Below, in pieces: positions 1 to 8,822 of a stretch of 64,000 bases of DNA (positions are counted from its first letter, which is position 1; each line of letters starts with the position of its first letter). The translations under genes were made by a program, and so were the position numbers. This DNA comes from DAIRUS01 sp036803205. GTDB lineage: Bacteria; Patescibacteriota; Minisyncoccia; Minisyncoccales; GBS-2. The stretch lies in contig DAIRUS010000002.1 of the NCBI GenBank assembly GCA_036803205.1, positions 36,664-100,663 on the forward strand. The letters run 5' to 3'. The notes beneath the pieces are model-generated. The model did no database searches. It saw only the letters and a list, made by a program, of their open reading frames with translations, and was not told the DNA's origin.

Positions 1-1062
1 TTCTTTAGCGACAAGGCTCATTCTTTCTAATCCTTGGCGATTTGAAAGTAGAAACTTTAATCTTTCTAAAAAAAAGTGGGCAGTAAAATTCTCTTCTTCC
101 AAAACAACGGTTGCCCCATTTTTAGCAAAAGTGTAGGCATTTTTAATTTGGTGTTCCTGGGCTGATTCTGGTAGAGGAATTAAAATTGAAGGTTTCCCCA
201 AGGCGGCAATTTCAAAGATAAAACCCGAACCCGCTCGTCCGACGACAATATCAGAAACGGCATAGGCTTTTTTTAGCTCTTCCTCATCTAAAAAAGGAAA
301 AAGATGATAAAATTTAGCCATTTTTTTGTCAATCACAACTTCAGCTTCAGCCTTGACCTGTTGAAAATTCTTTTGGCCACATTGATGAATTAATTCAAAA
401 TCTTTTAAAATTTCCGGTAGAATTTCTAAAATTCTATCACTAATCCTTTGAGCGCCCTGGGAGCCACCTAAAATTAAAACTACCGGTTTTTCGCCGCTAA
501 GACCAAAAAAAGCCATAGCTTCCTCAGACTTTCCTTCTAAAAGCTCCCGACGAATCGGATTTCCGACTAAGATCATTTTCTTTTTCGGAAAACCTGGAGT
601 ATTAGGAAAAGAGACAAAGACTTCTAGGGCAAATCGAGCCAAAAACCTATTGGCAAAGCCGGGAACGGTATCGGATTCGTGCAAAAATATTGGCACCCCT
701 AAGATTTTACCTGCTATTACTACCGGTATAGAACCATACCCGCCTTTTGAAAATATCAAATCGGGAGCCAAAATGAAAATATAAAAAAAGCTCTCTAGAA
801 TTCCAATTGGGATTCTAAAAAAGAGGTCAAAAATATTTTGAAATAAACTTTTTAAGGTAAGATATCTTCTTAATTTTCCGCTTGAAATAATTCTTACCCT
901 TATTCCTTCCTTGGACAAAAGCATCTTTCCGAAATTATCCTTCGGTCCCAAATAAAAGAAGGCCGTTTTTCTTTCAGGAGAAATTCTTTTTAATTCTCTA
1001 ACAATAGCAATTATTGGAAAAATGTGGCCACCAGTACCACCACCGGTAAATAAAATTTTCAT
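1..1062 (-). CDS. murG: UDP-N-acetylglucosamine--lipid I GlcNAc transferase MurG (3' end cut by window)
   Basis: MurG transfers GlcNAc from UDP-GlcNAc to lipid I, making lipid II at the inner face of the membrane. The protein starts MKILFTGGGTGGHIFP, the diagnostic glycine-rich N-terminal motif of the family. The frame stays open for 354 codons to the window edge, close to the usual 355-360 residues, so only the last few residues are missing. The start is the ATG at 1062. It lies just downstream of ftsW and murD on the same strand, the usual division and cell-wall order. I am confident of family and function. Confidence 0.93.
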   Translation of the reverse strand, partial: MKILFTGGGTGGHIFPIIAIVRELKRISPERKTAFFYLGPKDNFGKMLLSKEGIRVRIISSGKLRRYLTLKSLFQNIFDLFFRIPIGILESFFYIFILAPDLIFSKGGYGSIPVVIAGKILGVPIFLHESDTVPGFANRFLARFALEVFVSFPNTPGFPKKKMILVGNPIRRELLEGKSEEAMAFFGLSGEKPVVLILGGSQGAQRISDRILEILPEILKDFELIHQCGQKNFQQVKAEAEVVIDKKMAKFYHLFPFLDEEELKKAYAVSDIVVGRAGSGFIFEIAALGKPSILIPLPESAQEHQIKNAYTFAKNGATVVLEEENFTAHFFLERLKFLLSNRQGLERMSLVAKE

Positions 1063-1114
1063 TTTAATATTCTAGCAATTAAACGTCTAAATATTTTTCG
1101 ATTTAAATTTTAGA

Positions 1115-2215
1115 TTAAACCGATTTAGAAATATTTAGAAGTAGCCCTAATCCAATTAATTCAGTCACCAGGGCTGAACCTCCGTAGCTAATAAATGGCA
1201 AAGGAATGCCCGTTAATGGTAAAATTCCAATTATTGAGCCAATGTTAATAAAAGCTTGGATGGTAATCCAGAAAGTTATCCCAAAAGCAATTAAACGGGA
1301 AAATTGATTTTGAGCTCCTTTTCCAATTTTAAACCCTCTCCAAAAAAATATCAAATAAAGGAGAATTAAAATAAAGCTTCCTATAAAACCTGTTTCTTCA
1401 GCCAGGATGGCAAAGATGGAGTCAGAAATCGACGCCGGTAAAAAACCAAATTTTTGTTTAGATAATCCCAAACCTAAGCCGGAAATTCCACCCGAACCAA
1501 CACTAATTAAAGCCTGTTTAACTTGATATCCTAATCCCATCGGATCTAACCCCGGGTTTAAAAAAACTAAAATTCGATTTAATCTATATGGAGCGATTCC
1601 TATTAAAATTAAAGTTCCAAAAACTAAAATCATTAAAATAAAAATGGTATGCCAAAAAGGAGTTGCGGCCAAAAAATACATTATTAAAGCAACCGAAAGA
1701 ATTATTAGCAAGGTACTGATGTCTGGTTGAAAAACCAAAAAAAGGCTGATTAGACCAATGATCAGTAAAAAAGCTAAGAAAGTTTCTTTAAATTCATTTT
1801 TTTTTATTTTTTCCGTTCGATTAGTCAGCCAGCTGGCTAAATACAAAATAAAGCTCAATTTTAAAAATTCTGACGGTTGGAAAGAAATAAACCCCAAATT
1901 TACCCAACGGTTGGCTCCCCCAAACCTTATTCCTACTTTTGGCATAAAGACCATTCCTAAAAATAAAATATTTATTAAGAGAAAAATTAATGCCCATTTT
2001 TTAAAAAATTCAATTTTTATTTTAAAAGCTAAAAGACCAAAAACTGCTCCAGGGAGTAAACCAAAAACTAATTGATGGTTTAAATAATAAAAACTTGTCC
2101 CAAATTTTTCTTGAGAGATGGTAGTTGAGGCGCTAGTTAAAATAAGACAGCCAAAGATTATTAAGATAGCGACAACCAAAAACAAGCCGTAATCAAAACG
2201 ACTACTTTTTGGCAT
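1115..2215 (-). CDS. ftsW: Peptidoglycan glycosyltransferase FtsW (SEDS family)
   Basis: A SEDS-family polytopic membrane protein that polymerises lipid II at the division septum with FtsI. It has 366 residues with about ten hydrophobic segments. The SEDS signatures are visible: an RWV..GFISFQPSE block near residue 103-116, the FQPDIST loop near 162-168 whose Asp is the catalytic candidate, and PFISYGGSA close to the C-terminus. The position between murD and murG favours FtsW over RodA. It overlaps the end of murD by 14 bases, suggesting coupled translation. Confidence 0.93.
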   Translation of the reverse strand: MPKSSRFDYGLFLVVAILIIFGCLILTSASTTISQEKFGTSFYYLNHQLVFGLLPGAVFGLLAFKIKIEFFKKWALIFLLINILFLGMVFMPKVGIRFGGANRWVNLGFISFQPSEFLKLSFILYLASWLTNRTEKIKKNEFKETFLAFLLIIGLISLFLVFQPDISTLLIILSVALIMYFLAATPFWHTIFILMILVFGTLILIGIAPYRLNRILVFLNPGLDPMGLGYQVKQALISVGSGGISGLGLGLSKQKFGFLPASISDSIFAILAEETGFIGSFILILLYLIFFWRGFKIGKGAQNQFSRLIAFGITFWITIQAFINIGSIIGILPLTGIPLPFISYGGSALVTELIGLGLLLNISKSV

Positions 2216-3509
2216 AGATTTTTACATATTTTTTAAATAAATTTCCTTTTTCTTTGTAATCTCTAAAAAGGCTAAAACTAGGAGAGGCACAAGAGAGAAG
2301 ACAAATTTTTCCTTTTTGGGTATTCTGATAAGCCAATTTAACCGCTTCTTTCATATTTACTGCTTGGTTAACTTGGAATCTTGTTGGACTTGGCTTATGC
2401 TTTAAAATTGTCTGCCAGATTTTTTCTCCGGTGGTTGGGAAAAGAATTAGATTTTTGATTTTGCTTTTTAAAATTCTTTTGGCTAAATTTTTAAAATCCA
2501 ATCCTCGATCATATCCACCAAGAATAATTGTCTGAACCTTATTCCCTAAAGTATCTAAAGCAGCAATAGCAGTCTCGGGAATTGTTGATAAAGCATCATT
2601 ATAAAAAGTGATTCCTTTAAAATTGCCTACTAATTCTAAGCGATGGGGTAAGGGTTTGAAATTCTGGATAGCTTTGGCAATTTTTTCTTTTGGAATCCCA
2701 AAGATTTTTCCAACACAAACTGCTGCTTTGATGTTTTCTTGATTAAACCTTCCGATTAACTTTCCTTTTAAAGGTGCGAACAATGGACATCGGTCGAAGG
2801 CAATTTTTTTAGCTTTTGATTTTTTGGCAATTTCTCTAACAAATTTGTTTTTTGAATTATAAATCAAAAAATCATCTTTAGATTGATAACAAGTGATATT
2901 GGCTTTAGCGTTAGCGTATTCTTTGAAATTTTGATAATAATCCAAGTGTTCAGGATAAATATTCAAAAAAACAGCAATCTGGGGAGATTTTTTGAGATTG
3001 TATAATTGATGAGAAGACATTTCATAAACATAAACATCTTTTGGGGTTGCCGAGAATAGAAGTTTCAAAACTGGCCTCCCGATGTTACCAACTAAATGAG
3101 CCTTTATTCCCCCCTCTTTTAAAACACCATAAATCAAAGAAGTAGTAGTACCCTTCCCTTTTGTTCCAGTAATACCAACAATTTTCCCCGGACAATTTTT
3201 CAAAAATATTTCAGTTTGAGAAGTAATTTTTCCTCTTTTAAATGCTTTTTCAACTTCTGGTAGATGAATTGGAATTCCTGGCGATTTAATAATCAGATCA
3301 TAATTTTTTAGTGCTTTTAGGTAATCCTTGCCTAAATGCCATCTTACTTTTTTGACACTCGGCATTTTGGTCTTGACGCTTTCATTCCTATCACCTATTC
3401 CCAAAATTTTCTTGGGAAATAATTTTCTCAAAAAGCGAAAGCTATCCATTCCCTCTTTGCCAAAGCCTAAAATTAGAATTTTTTTGTTTTTTAGTTCGTT
3501 CAACCTCAT
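2202..3509 (-). CDS. murD: UDP-MurNAc-L-Ala glutamate ligase, probably MurD2-like (L-Glu adding)
   Basis: A Mur ligase that adds glutamate to UDP-MurNAc-L-alanine in the cytoplasm with ATP. The P-loop GITGTKGKGTT lies near residues 112-122 and the MurD-type HRLE block is in the C-terminal half. The segment near residues 301-315 reads NDALSTIPETAIAAL, where standard MurD has an NDSKATN-type sequence. As I recall, MurD2 enzymes that add L-Glu carry a TPE-type sequence there. The next gene upstream is a MurL-like epimerase, the known partner of MurD2. Ligase identity is firm; L-Glu specificity is inferred. Confidence 0.9.
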   Translation of the reverse strand: MRLNELKNKKILILGFGKEGMDSFRFLRKLFPKKILGIGDRNESVKTKMPSVKKVRWHLGKDYLKALKNYDLIIKSPGIPIHLPEVEKAFKRGKITSQTEIFLKNCPGKIVGITGTKGKGTTTSLIYGVLKEGGIKAHLVGNIGRPVLKLLFSATPKDVYVYEMSSHQLYNLKKSPQIAVFLNIYPEHLDYYQNFKEYANAKANITCYQSKDDFLIYNSKNKFVREIAKKSKAKKIAFDRCPLFAPLKGKLIGRFNQENIKAAVCVGKIFGIPKEKIAKAIQNFKPLPHRLELVGNFKGITFYNDALSTIPETAIAALDTLGNKVQTIILGGYDRGLDFKNLAKRILKSKIKNLILFPTTGEKIWQTILKHKPSPTRFQVNQAVNMKEAVKLAYQNTQKGKICLLSCASPSFSLFRDYKEKGNLFKKYVKIYAKK

Positions 3510-3587
3510 TCTATCTTAAAAATAACATAAATTTAAGCTTTTTAAAAATAAAATTTCCGCTAGAAAGAAATTGGCCTCAATCTTTTT

Positions 3588-4898
3588 TTAACCAGTATAA
3601 TTAGAGGCCTTCACAAAAAGAGAGTTAAAGATTTTCAATAGATAAGGAATCGGCTTTCTCTTCATTTGCCGAAGATCTTTTTCTAAGCTTAATTTAAAAG
3701 CCAGCTGACTTTCTTTGTAAGTGCCGACACATTCGAAGGGTTTTATTTTCCCCTTCCCTATTAGAGATTTCATTGTCGGCAATAATTTTCTGTTTTGAAA
3801 AAAATCTCTACCGAAAATTTTAAAGAGTTGCTTTTTATTTAAAAGAGGATAAAGACTAGCATAGACAAAAAGACATTTAGGGCAATTGCCACACCACCTT
3901 ATTTCTTTGGCTTCAATTTTCATTGAGTTATTACAACTGGAAAAAACCGAAAAGTATTGGGGATATTTTATAAACTTTTTTGAAATTTCCAATTCGCCAT
4001 AATTCCTCAAATAACTAAAATAATTTATCTCTTTTGCCAGATATTTTTTGCAATAGTATTTAAATTTTTTCTCAAATTGCGAGCTTTTTGACCATTGATG
4101 GTTGATTGTTACACCCAAATATTTGACATTGCCCTCGTCAGCGCTTTTTTCATTGGAAAAGGCAATATTGCTATAATTGAAAAAAACAGCTACTAAGACA
4201 CTTAAAAAAGAGAAAACGGCCGTAATCGGGGTATGGCCGTTGAGAAATCTCTTTTTGTTTAATTCTAACAGAACAGGATCAATTTCCCGTCTAACAATAA
4301 CCGAATCTTTTATTCCCGCTACTTTCACTACCTTTTTCATTATCTTATTAGGATTGACCAAAAAGCAACCAATCTTTTTTCTTTGCTTTTTTAATTCCTC
4401 CAAAGTAACAATTGAGTCTTTGCCTCCTCCAATTGGTACTAAAAACCTATCTTGCCATAGGGATAAATTTCCTCTAACTGGGGACTTTTTGCCATTTCTG
4501 TTTTTGGCAGAAATTTTTAAAAAATTTGGTTTTCGGAAGTCAATTTTATTTTCATAAAAAAATTGGCCCATTCCATTTATTATTAAGTCTTTCCACCATT
4601 TGATTTGTTCTTTGTTTAAGTAGCCAGTTTGAATTTCAATTTCCGGCGAACAAGTTGCCTTCCAATAACTGGGAATTTCTATTAAACCTAGATGAAATAT
4701 TAAATGATTTAATACTCTCTCCCCTATTTGGGCTATTCTTTTCTTCTTAACATTCTCTATAGTTATCTTGGGCCTGAAACAAATATTAGGTTTAATTTTA
4801 AAATCAAAGAAAATTTCCAAATTATTCCCAGAAATTTTGTAAGAATAATTTTCATAAATAAATTTTGGATATTTTTTTCTTAAAGATTTATATTTCAT
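3588..4898 (-). CDS. murL: UDP-MurNAc-L-Ala-L-Glu epimerase, MurL-like
   Basis: MurL converts the terminal L-Glu of UDP-MurNAc-L-Ala-L-Glu to D-Glu, replacing the glutamate racemase route. This 436-residue protein has a PP-loop-like GGGKDS near residue 157 (ATP use), then SNEKSADEGN, a NHQWSKS.FE block, YFSYLRNYGE, a cysteine set around RWCGNCPKC and the late KPFECVGT.KE motif. This order matches my memory of MurL proteins. It sits directly upstream of murD on the same strand, as expected for a MurD2/MurL pair. No murI is visible in this window, but that says little about the whole genome. Confidence 0.8.
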   Translation of the reverse strand: MKYKSLRKKYPKFIYENYSYKISGNNLEIFFDFKIKPNICFRPKITIENVKKKRIAQIGERVLNHLIFHLGLIEIPSYWKATCSPEIEIQTGYLNKEQIKWWKDLIINGMGQFFYENKIDFRKPNFLKISAKNRNGKKSPVRGNLSLWQDRFLVPIGGGKDSIVTLEELKKQRKKIGCFLVNPNKIMKKVVKVAGIKDSVIVRREIDPVLLELNKKRFLNGHTPITAVFSFLSVLVAVFFNYSNIAFSNEKSADEGNVKYLGVTINHQWSKSSQFEKKFKYYCKKYLAKEINYFSYLRNYGELEISKKFIKYPQYFSVFSSCNNSMKIEAKEIRWCGNCPKCLFVYASLYPLLNKKQLFKIFGRDFFQNRKLLPTMKSLIGKGKIKPFECVGTYKESQLAFKLSLEKDLRQMKRKPIPYLLKIFNSLFVKASNYTG

Positions 4899-4990
4899 TT
4901 TTTATTTATATTTTGAATATAGTTTGAAATTTGATTAACTTTGATTTATGCCAAAAGTATATTGCTATTATGTAATATACTTTCGGAATT

Positions 4991-6070
4991 TTATCCAAGG
5001 AGACGGATGGCTACTCCTATGATGGCAAAAACAAGGCTGATTATCCAAAATCTCATCGTTACCTGATGGGCTGGCCAGTTCTTAGCTTCAAAATGATGAT
5101 GAATTGGAGTGGAAAGCCAGATTTTCTTTTTTCTAATTTTTTTAGAAAGTAGTTGCAAAATTATTGAACCAACCTCAATAACCATAATACCGGCAATGAT
5201 CGGTAAAACAAATACCGAATCGGTCAAAAAAGCCACCACTGCCATGGTTGAGGTTAAACCCAAAATGCCGCTCTCGCCCATATAAAATCTGGCGGGCGGA
5301 ATATTATACCATAAAAAAGTAAAAAGAGTGCCGGCAATTACTGCACAAAAAGTAGCCAAATCGGCCTTTCCTTGAGAAAGAGCAATAATCGAAAAGGCGC
5401 CGAAAACTGAAGCAAAAACACCACCGGCTAATCCATCTAAACCATCAATTACTCCTCCCGACCAACTGGCAACCATCACTAAAACAAAAAAAGGAACAAT
5501 CCAAAAACCTATTTTCAAATCAATTCCTTCCGGAAAATTAAAAAGGAGAGGAATATGAATTGAGTCCCACTTTAATTTATAATAAAACCACAACCCCCCT
5601 ATTAGCCCAATTAAAGCAACAATGAATAATCTTCTGGTAAAAGTTAAACCTTTGCCAACATACTTTCCTTTCCCAAAAACCACCAAAATATCATCAAAAA
5701 GTCCGACAATTGCAGCAGAAGTTAAAGTGAAAAGAGGCAACCAGGTTTCTTGGCGAGAAAGAAAATTAAATTTTTTTAACCACCAAGGGTGTTGAAAAAA
5801 AGATAAGCCAAAGAATAAAAATATAATAATTAAAGTCGTCAACCAAATCAATACTCCCCCGCCCCGTGGCACAGTTACTTCTCTTTCTTTGTGAAGAGAA
5901 TAAAAAATTTCAGCACTTTCACCGGTGATTGTTTTGGTTCTTGCCTCTTTTTTCCAAAATTTAATTTTGTTTAAAAACTTAATTAAATATGGAGCTAGTA
6001 AAAAGGCAACCAAAGCTGTTAAAGCCGAAATAAGTAAAAGCCGAATGACATTAAAAGTAAAAAGAGTCAT
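4991..6070 (-). CDS. mraY: Phospho-MurNAc-pentapeptide transferase MraY
   Basis: MraY moves phospho-MurNAc-pentapeptide from UDP onto undecaprenyl phosphate, forming lipid I. The 359-residue protein has about ten membrane segments. Visible signatures are GLFDDILVV near residue 123, VIDGLDGLAGG near 205-216 and PIHHHFEAKNWP near the C-terminus, the MraY-specific histidine loop. The usual NLTDGLDG form of the second motif is changed to GVIDGLDG, so the conserved Asn is missing. It lies between the murD/murL pair and a D,D-carboxypeptidase gene on the same strand. Confidence 0.93.
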   Translation of the reverse strand: MTLFTFNVIRLLLISALTALVAFLLAPYLIKFLNKIKFWKKEARTKTITGESAEIFYSLHKEREVTVPRGGGVLIWLTTLIIIFLFFGLSFFQHPWWLKKFNFLSRQETWLPLFTLTSAAIVGLFDDILVVFGKGKYVGKGLTFTRRLFIVALIGLIGGLWFYYKLKWDSIHIPLLFNFPEGIDLKIGFWIVPFFVLVMVASWSGGVIDGLDGLAGGVFASVFGAFSIIALSQGKADLATFCAVIAGTLFTFLWYNIPPARFYMGESGILGLTSTMAVVAFLTDSVFVLPIIAGIMVIEVGSIILQLLSKKIRKKKIWLSTPIHHHFEAKNWPAHQVTMRFWIISLVFAIIGVAIRLLG

Positions 6071-6084
6071 AAAGAGTCATATCG

Positions 6085-7038
6085 TTAACTCGTTAACCAA
6101 TTAATTAATTTTTGCATCTCAATAATCCGAGTAGCTCGCGATTCGGTGCCTAAAATAATATTAAAAAAAATAATTCCCTTTTCATTTTTAAAAACTGAAA
6201 TCATCGATCCGCCAGCTTCATCGGTATAGCCAGTTTTTCCGCCGATGAGAATTAAATTTTCCGGCAAGATTAAATCAGAAAGACCATTGTTTATTAAATA
6301 AGGTCCTTTTTGTCGAGATATTTCAAAAATTAATGGATGATTTTCAAGAATATATCGGACTAGCTTTATTAAATCTTTAGCGGTTGAGTAATTAAAATAA
6401 TTTAAAGTTTCCTGCCTTAAATTTAGATCTTCGGGATCAAGACCGGTGGGATTAACAAAATGAGTATTTTTTAAACCCAATTCACTTGCCTTTTGATTCA
6501 TTTTTTCAACAAAATTTTCAACTCCCATAACCTCAGAAAGGGCAAAGGCAGCATCATTGCTCGAGTAAATAAGCATCAATTCTAAAAGCTTTTTAACTCT
6601 AAATTTTTCTCCTTTTTTTAAATTGCCATATTGGGGGACATCTTCTTGGTTGGCAGCATTCTGAGAAATAGTAATGAAAGTTTCTTCCAAATCATAATTT
6701 TCATTTTCTAAAACAATTACTGCTGTCATTAATTTAGTCAAAGAGGCAATAGGTAAAATTTCTTCTGGATTTTTCTGAAAAAGAATTTTTTCTCTACCTC
6801 GGGAATCAACCAAAAGAGAAATCGCCGATTTAGCATTTAGTTCCAATGGAGATTTGAGATTTTTTTTAGGAACCGGGATAGAAACCATGTTTTCAAATGG
6901 TTGACTAATTTGAGCATAAAAATAATCTTCCGTTTTTTGCTGGAGAAAGTTTATTCCCCACCAAAACGGAAGGCTAATTAAAAAAGTCACAATGAATGTT
7001 TTTAAATTTTTCATTGTTTTATCTTTATCTGGTGACAT
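6085..7038 (-). CDS. dacA: D-alanyl-D-alanine carboxypeptidase (PBP5/6, peptidase S11)
   Basis: A serine carboxypeptidase that trims the terminal D-Ala from peptidoglycan stems outside the membrane. Length is 317 residues, with an N-terminal hydrophobic anchor or signal at about 10-30. The penicillin-binding motifs are in order: SLTK (active serine), SSNDAA (SxN type) and GGKTGYT (KTG). It is shorter than E. coli PBP5 and lacks an obvious C-terminal amphipathic domain. The start at 7038 shares its first base with the aspS stop. A second in-frame ATG eight codons downstream (MKNLKTF) is also possible. Confidence 0.9.
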   Translation of the reverse strand: MSPDKDKTMKNLKTFIVTFLISLPFWWGINFLQQKTEDYFYAQISQPFENMVSIPVPKKNLKSPLELNAKSAISLLVDSRGREKILFQKNPEEILPIASLTKLMTAVIVLENENYDLEETFITISQNAANQEDVPQYGNLKKGEKFRVKKLLELMLIYSSNDAAFALSEVMGVENFVEKMNQKASELGLKNTHFVNPTGLDPEDLNLRQETLNYFNYSTAKDLIKLVRYILENHPLIFEISRQKGPYLINNGLSDLILPENLILIGGKTGYTDEAGGSMISVFKNEKGIIFFNIILGTESRATRIIEMQKLINWLTS

Positions 7039-8435
7039 TATTTTTTTGGTTTGATGATTTTAATTCTTAATTCTTTCAGTTGTTCTTCGGTTACTTCGTT
7101 GGGCAAATTCATCATTAAATCACGATTGTCGCCTGTTTTTGGAAAAGCTATCACTTCCCTGATACTTGGTTCATTTAAAAGGATTGACAAAAATCTGTCA
7201 ATACCGCAAGCAATACCACCGTGGGGTGGGACGCCATAATCGAAAGCCTCTAATAAATGACTAAAATTTTTTCTAATTTGATTTTTTCTATGACCCATTA
7301 TTTCAAATACCGCCTCTAAAATTTCTTTTTTATAAATCCTTAAAGAACCTCCCCCAATTTCTATTCCGTTTAAAACAAGATCATATTGCCAGGCCAAAAT
7401 TTTCTCTGGATTTTTTTTAATTTCAGAAACGCTTTCAGTTTGGGGCCTGGTAAAAGGATGATGAACAGCATCCCATCTCTTTTCCTCTTTTTTCCATTCA
7501 AACATTGGAAAATCAAGAATGAAACAAAAAGCTAGCTCATCCGGATCAGATGGATTTTTTCTTAGATCAGGTTTGTCGCTTTTATATTTTTCCATTGCCT
7601 CTTGATATTTTATTTTGGGAAAGGGAATTTTGGTGATTTTTTTCGTCGGAAATAATTCCTTTACCAATTGAGTAAAAAGGTCTTCAATTAATAAGCAAAT
7701 TTCTTCTTGTTCGACAAAAGACATTTCAATATCCAACTGAGTAAATTCAGCCTGTCGGTCAGCCCGCGGATCTTCGTCTCTAAAACAACGGGCAATTTGA
7801 AAGTATTTTTCAATGCCAGCTACCTGTAATAATTGTTTATATTGCTGTGGACTTTGGGGAAGGGCATAAAAATAGCCCGGATATAATCTTGAGGGAATTA
7901 AAAAATCTCTTGCCCCTTCCGGTGTAGATTTAGTTAAAATAGGAGTCTCTATTTCCAAAAAGTCTTCTTTTATCAAAAAATTCCTTATAAATTGAATTAC
8001 TCTTTGACGAACCTCTAAATTTTTTTTCATTCTTTTCCTTCTTAAATCTAAAAAACGATATTTCAATCTTTTTTCTTCTGAAATTTCATAACCTGAAGTT
8101 TCAATCGAAAAAGGAAGCGTTTTTGCCTTAGAAAGAATAGCTAAGTATTCAGCTTTAAGCTCGACTTCTCCGGTTTTAATTTTTGGATTTACCATTCCCG
8201 GAGGTCTTTTTTGAATTGTTCCGCCAACCTCAACAACCCATTCTGACCTTACTTTTTTAATTTCGTTATAAAGGTCTGAATTTTCCGGCGTGAAGACAAT
8301 TTGCAATGTTTCGCTCCGGTCCCTTAAATCAAGAAAAAGAATCTTTCCATGAGACCTGATTGTTTGAACCCAACCGCAAACCCTTACTTTCTTGCCGAGA
8401 TATTTTGTTGTTTCAAATGTTAAAATGCGTTTCAT
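7038..8435 (-). CDS. aspS: Aspartyl-tRNA synthetase, compact form without GAD insertion
   Basis: A class II synthetase charging tRNA-Asp (and tRNA-Asn if non-discriminating, which cannot be decided here). The N-terminal OB-fold is at about 1-105. Bacterial-type motifs follow: TPEGARDFL, FRDEDPRADRQ.EFTQLD (motif 2) and GIACGIDRF (motif 3), then FPKTGDNRDLM. Length is 465 residues, against about 590 for typical bacterial AspRS. The missing part is the GAD insertion: after SDKPDLR the chain passes almost directly to FILDFPMFEW. The catalytic core appears intact. Confidence 0.94.
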   Translation of the reverse strand: MKRILTFETTKYLGKKVRVCGWVQTIRSHGKILFLDLRDRSETLQIVFTPENSDLYNEIKKVRSEWVVEVGGTIQKRPPGMVNPKIKTGEVELKAEYLAILSKAKTLPFSIETSGYEISEEKRLKYRFLDLRRKRMKKNLEVRQRVIQFIRNFLIKEDFLEIETPILTKSTPEGARDFLIPSRLYPGYFYALPQSPQQYKQLLQVAGIEKYFQIARCFRDEDPRADRQAEFTQLDIEMSFVEQEEICLLIEDLFTQLVKELFPTKKITKIPFPKIKYQEAMEKYKSDKPDLRKNPSDPDELAFCFILDFPMFEWKKEEKRWDAVHHPFTRPQTESVSEIKKNPEKILAWQYDLVLNGIEIGGGSLRIYKKEILEAVFEIMGHRKNQIRKNFSHLLEAFDYGVPPHGGIACGIDRFLSILLNEPSIREVIAFPKTGDNRDLMMNLPNEVTEEQLKELRIKIIKPKK

Positions 8436-8450
8436 AAGTTATAACTTTTT

Positions 8451-8819
8451 TTAACGGAGGTAATCTCTAATTATTTCTACCATTTCTCTTGGGGTATAAT
8501 TTGTTTTTATTAAATAGGCCTTAGCTCCAAGCTTGAAAGCCTTTTTTCTTGTTTCCGGTTCATCAAAATTAGAAAAAATCACTACCGGAATTGAAGAAAT
8601 TTCTGACTCTTTTTTTAACCAGGTTAAAAATACAATTCCATTTTCCTGAGGGAGAAGAAGGTCAAGAATTATTAAATCCGGTCTTTCTTTCTTAGTCAGC
8701 TCTAAACCTTCTTTGGCTTCTATTGTTGAAATTACTTTAAAGCCGACCTCAGTCAATTTATCTACATACATTTCACTTAAAACCTTTTCGTCTTCAATTA
8801 ATAAAATTTTTTTTGACAT
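8451..8819 (-). CDS. Single-domain response regulator (CheY-like receiver)
   Basis: A 122-residue stand-alone receiver domain. The acidic pocket is in LLIEDEKV, the phosphoacceptor Asp is in LIILDLLLP (about residue 54), and the conserved lysine is in YLIKTN (about 105). There is no output domain, so it must act through protein contact or pass phosphate onward. It begins three bases downstream of the histidine kinase gene on the same strand, so the two form a cognate pair. The target is unknown. Confidence 0.9.
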   Translation of the reverse strand: MSKKILLIEDEKVLSEMYVDKLTEVGFKVISTIEAKEGLELTKKERPDLIILDLLLPQENGIVFLTWLKKESEISSIPVVIFSNFDEPETRKKAFKLGAKAYLIKTNYTPREMVEIIRDYLR

Positions 8820-8822
8820 GGT

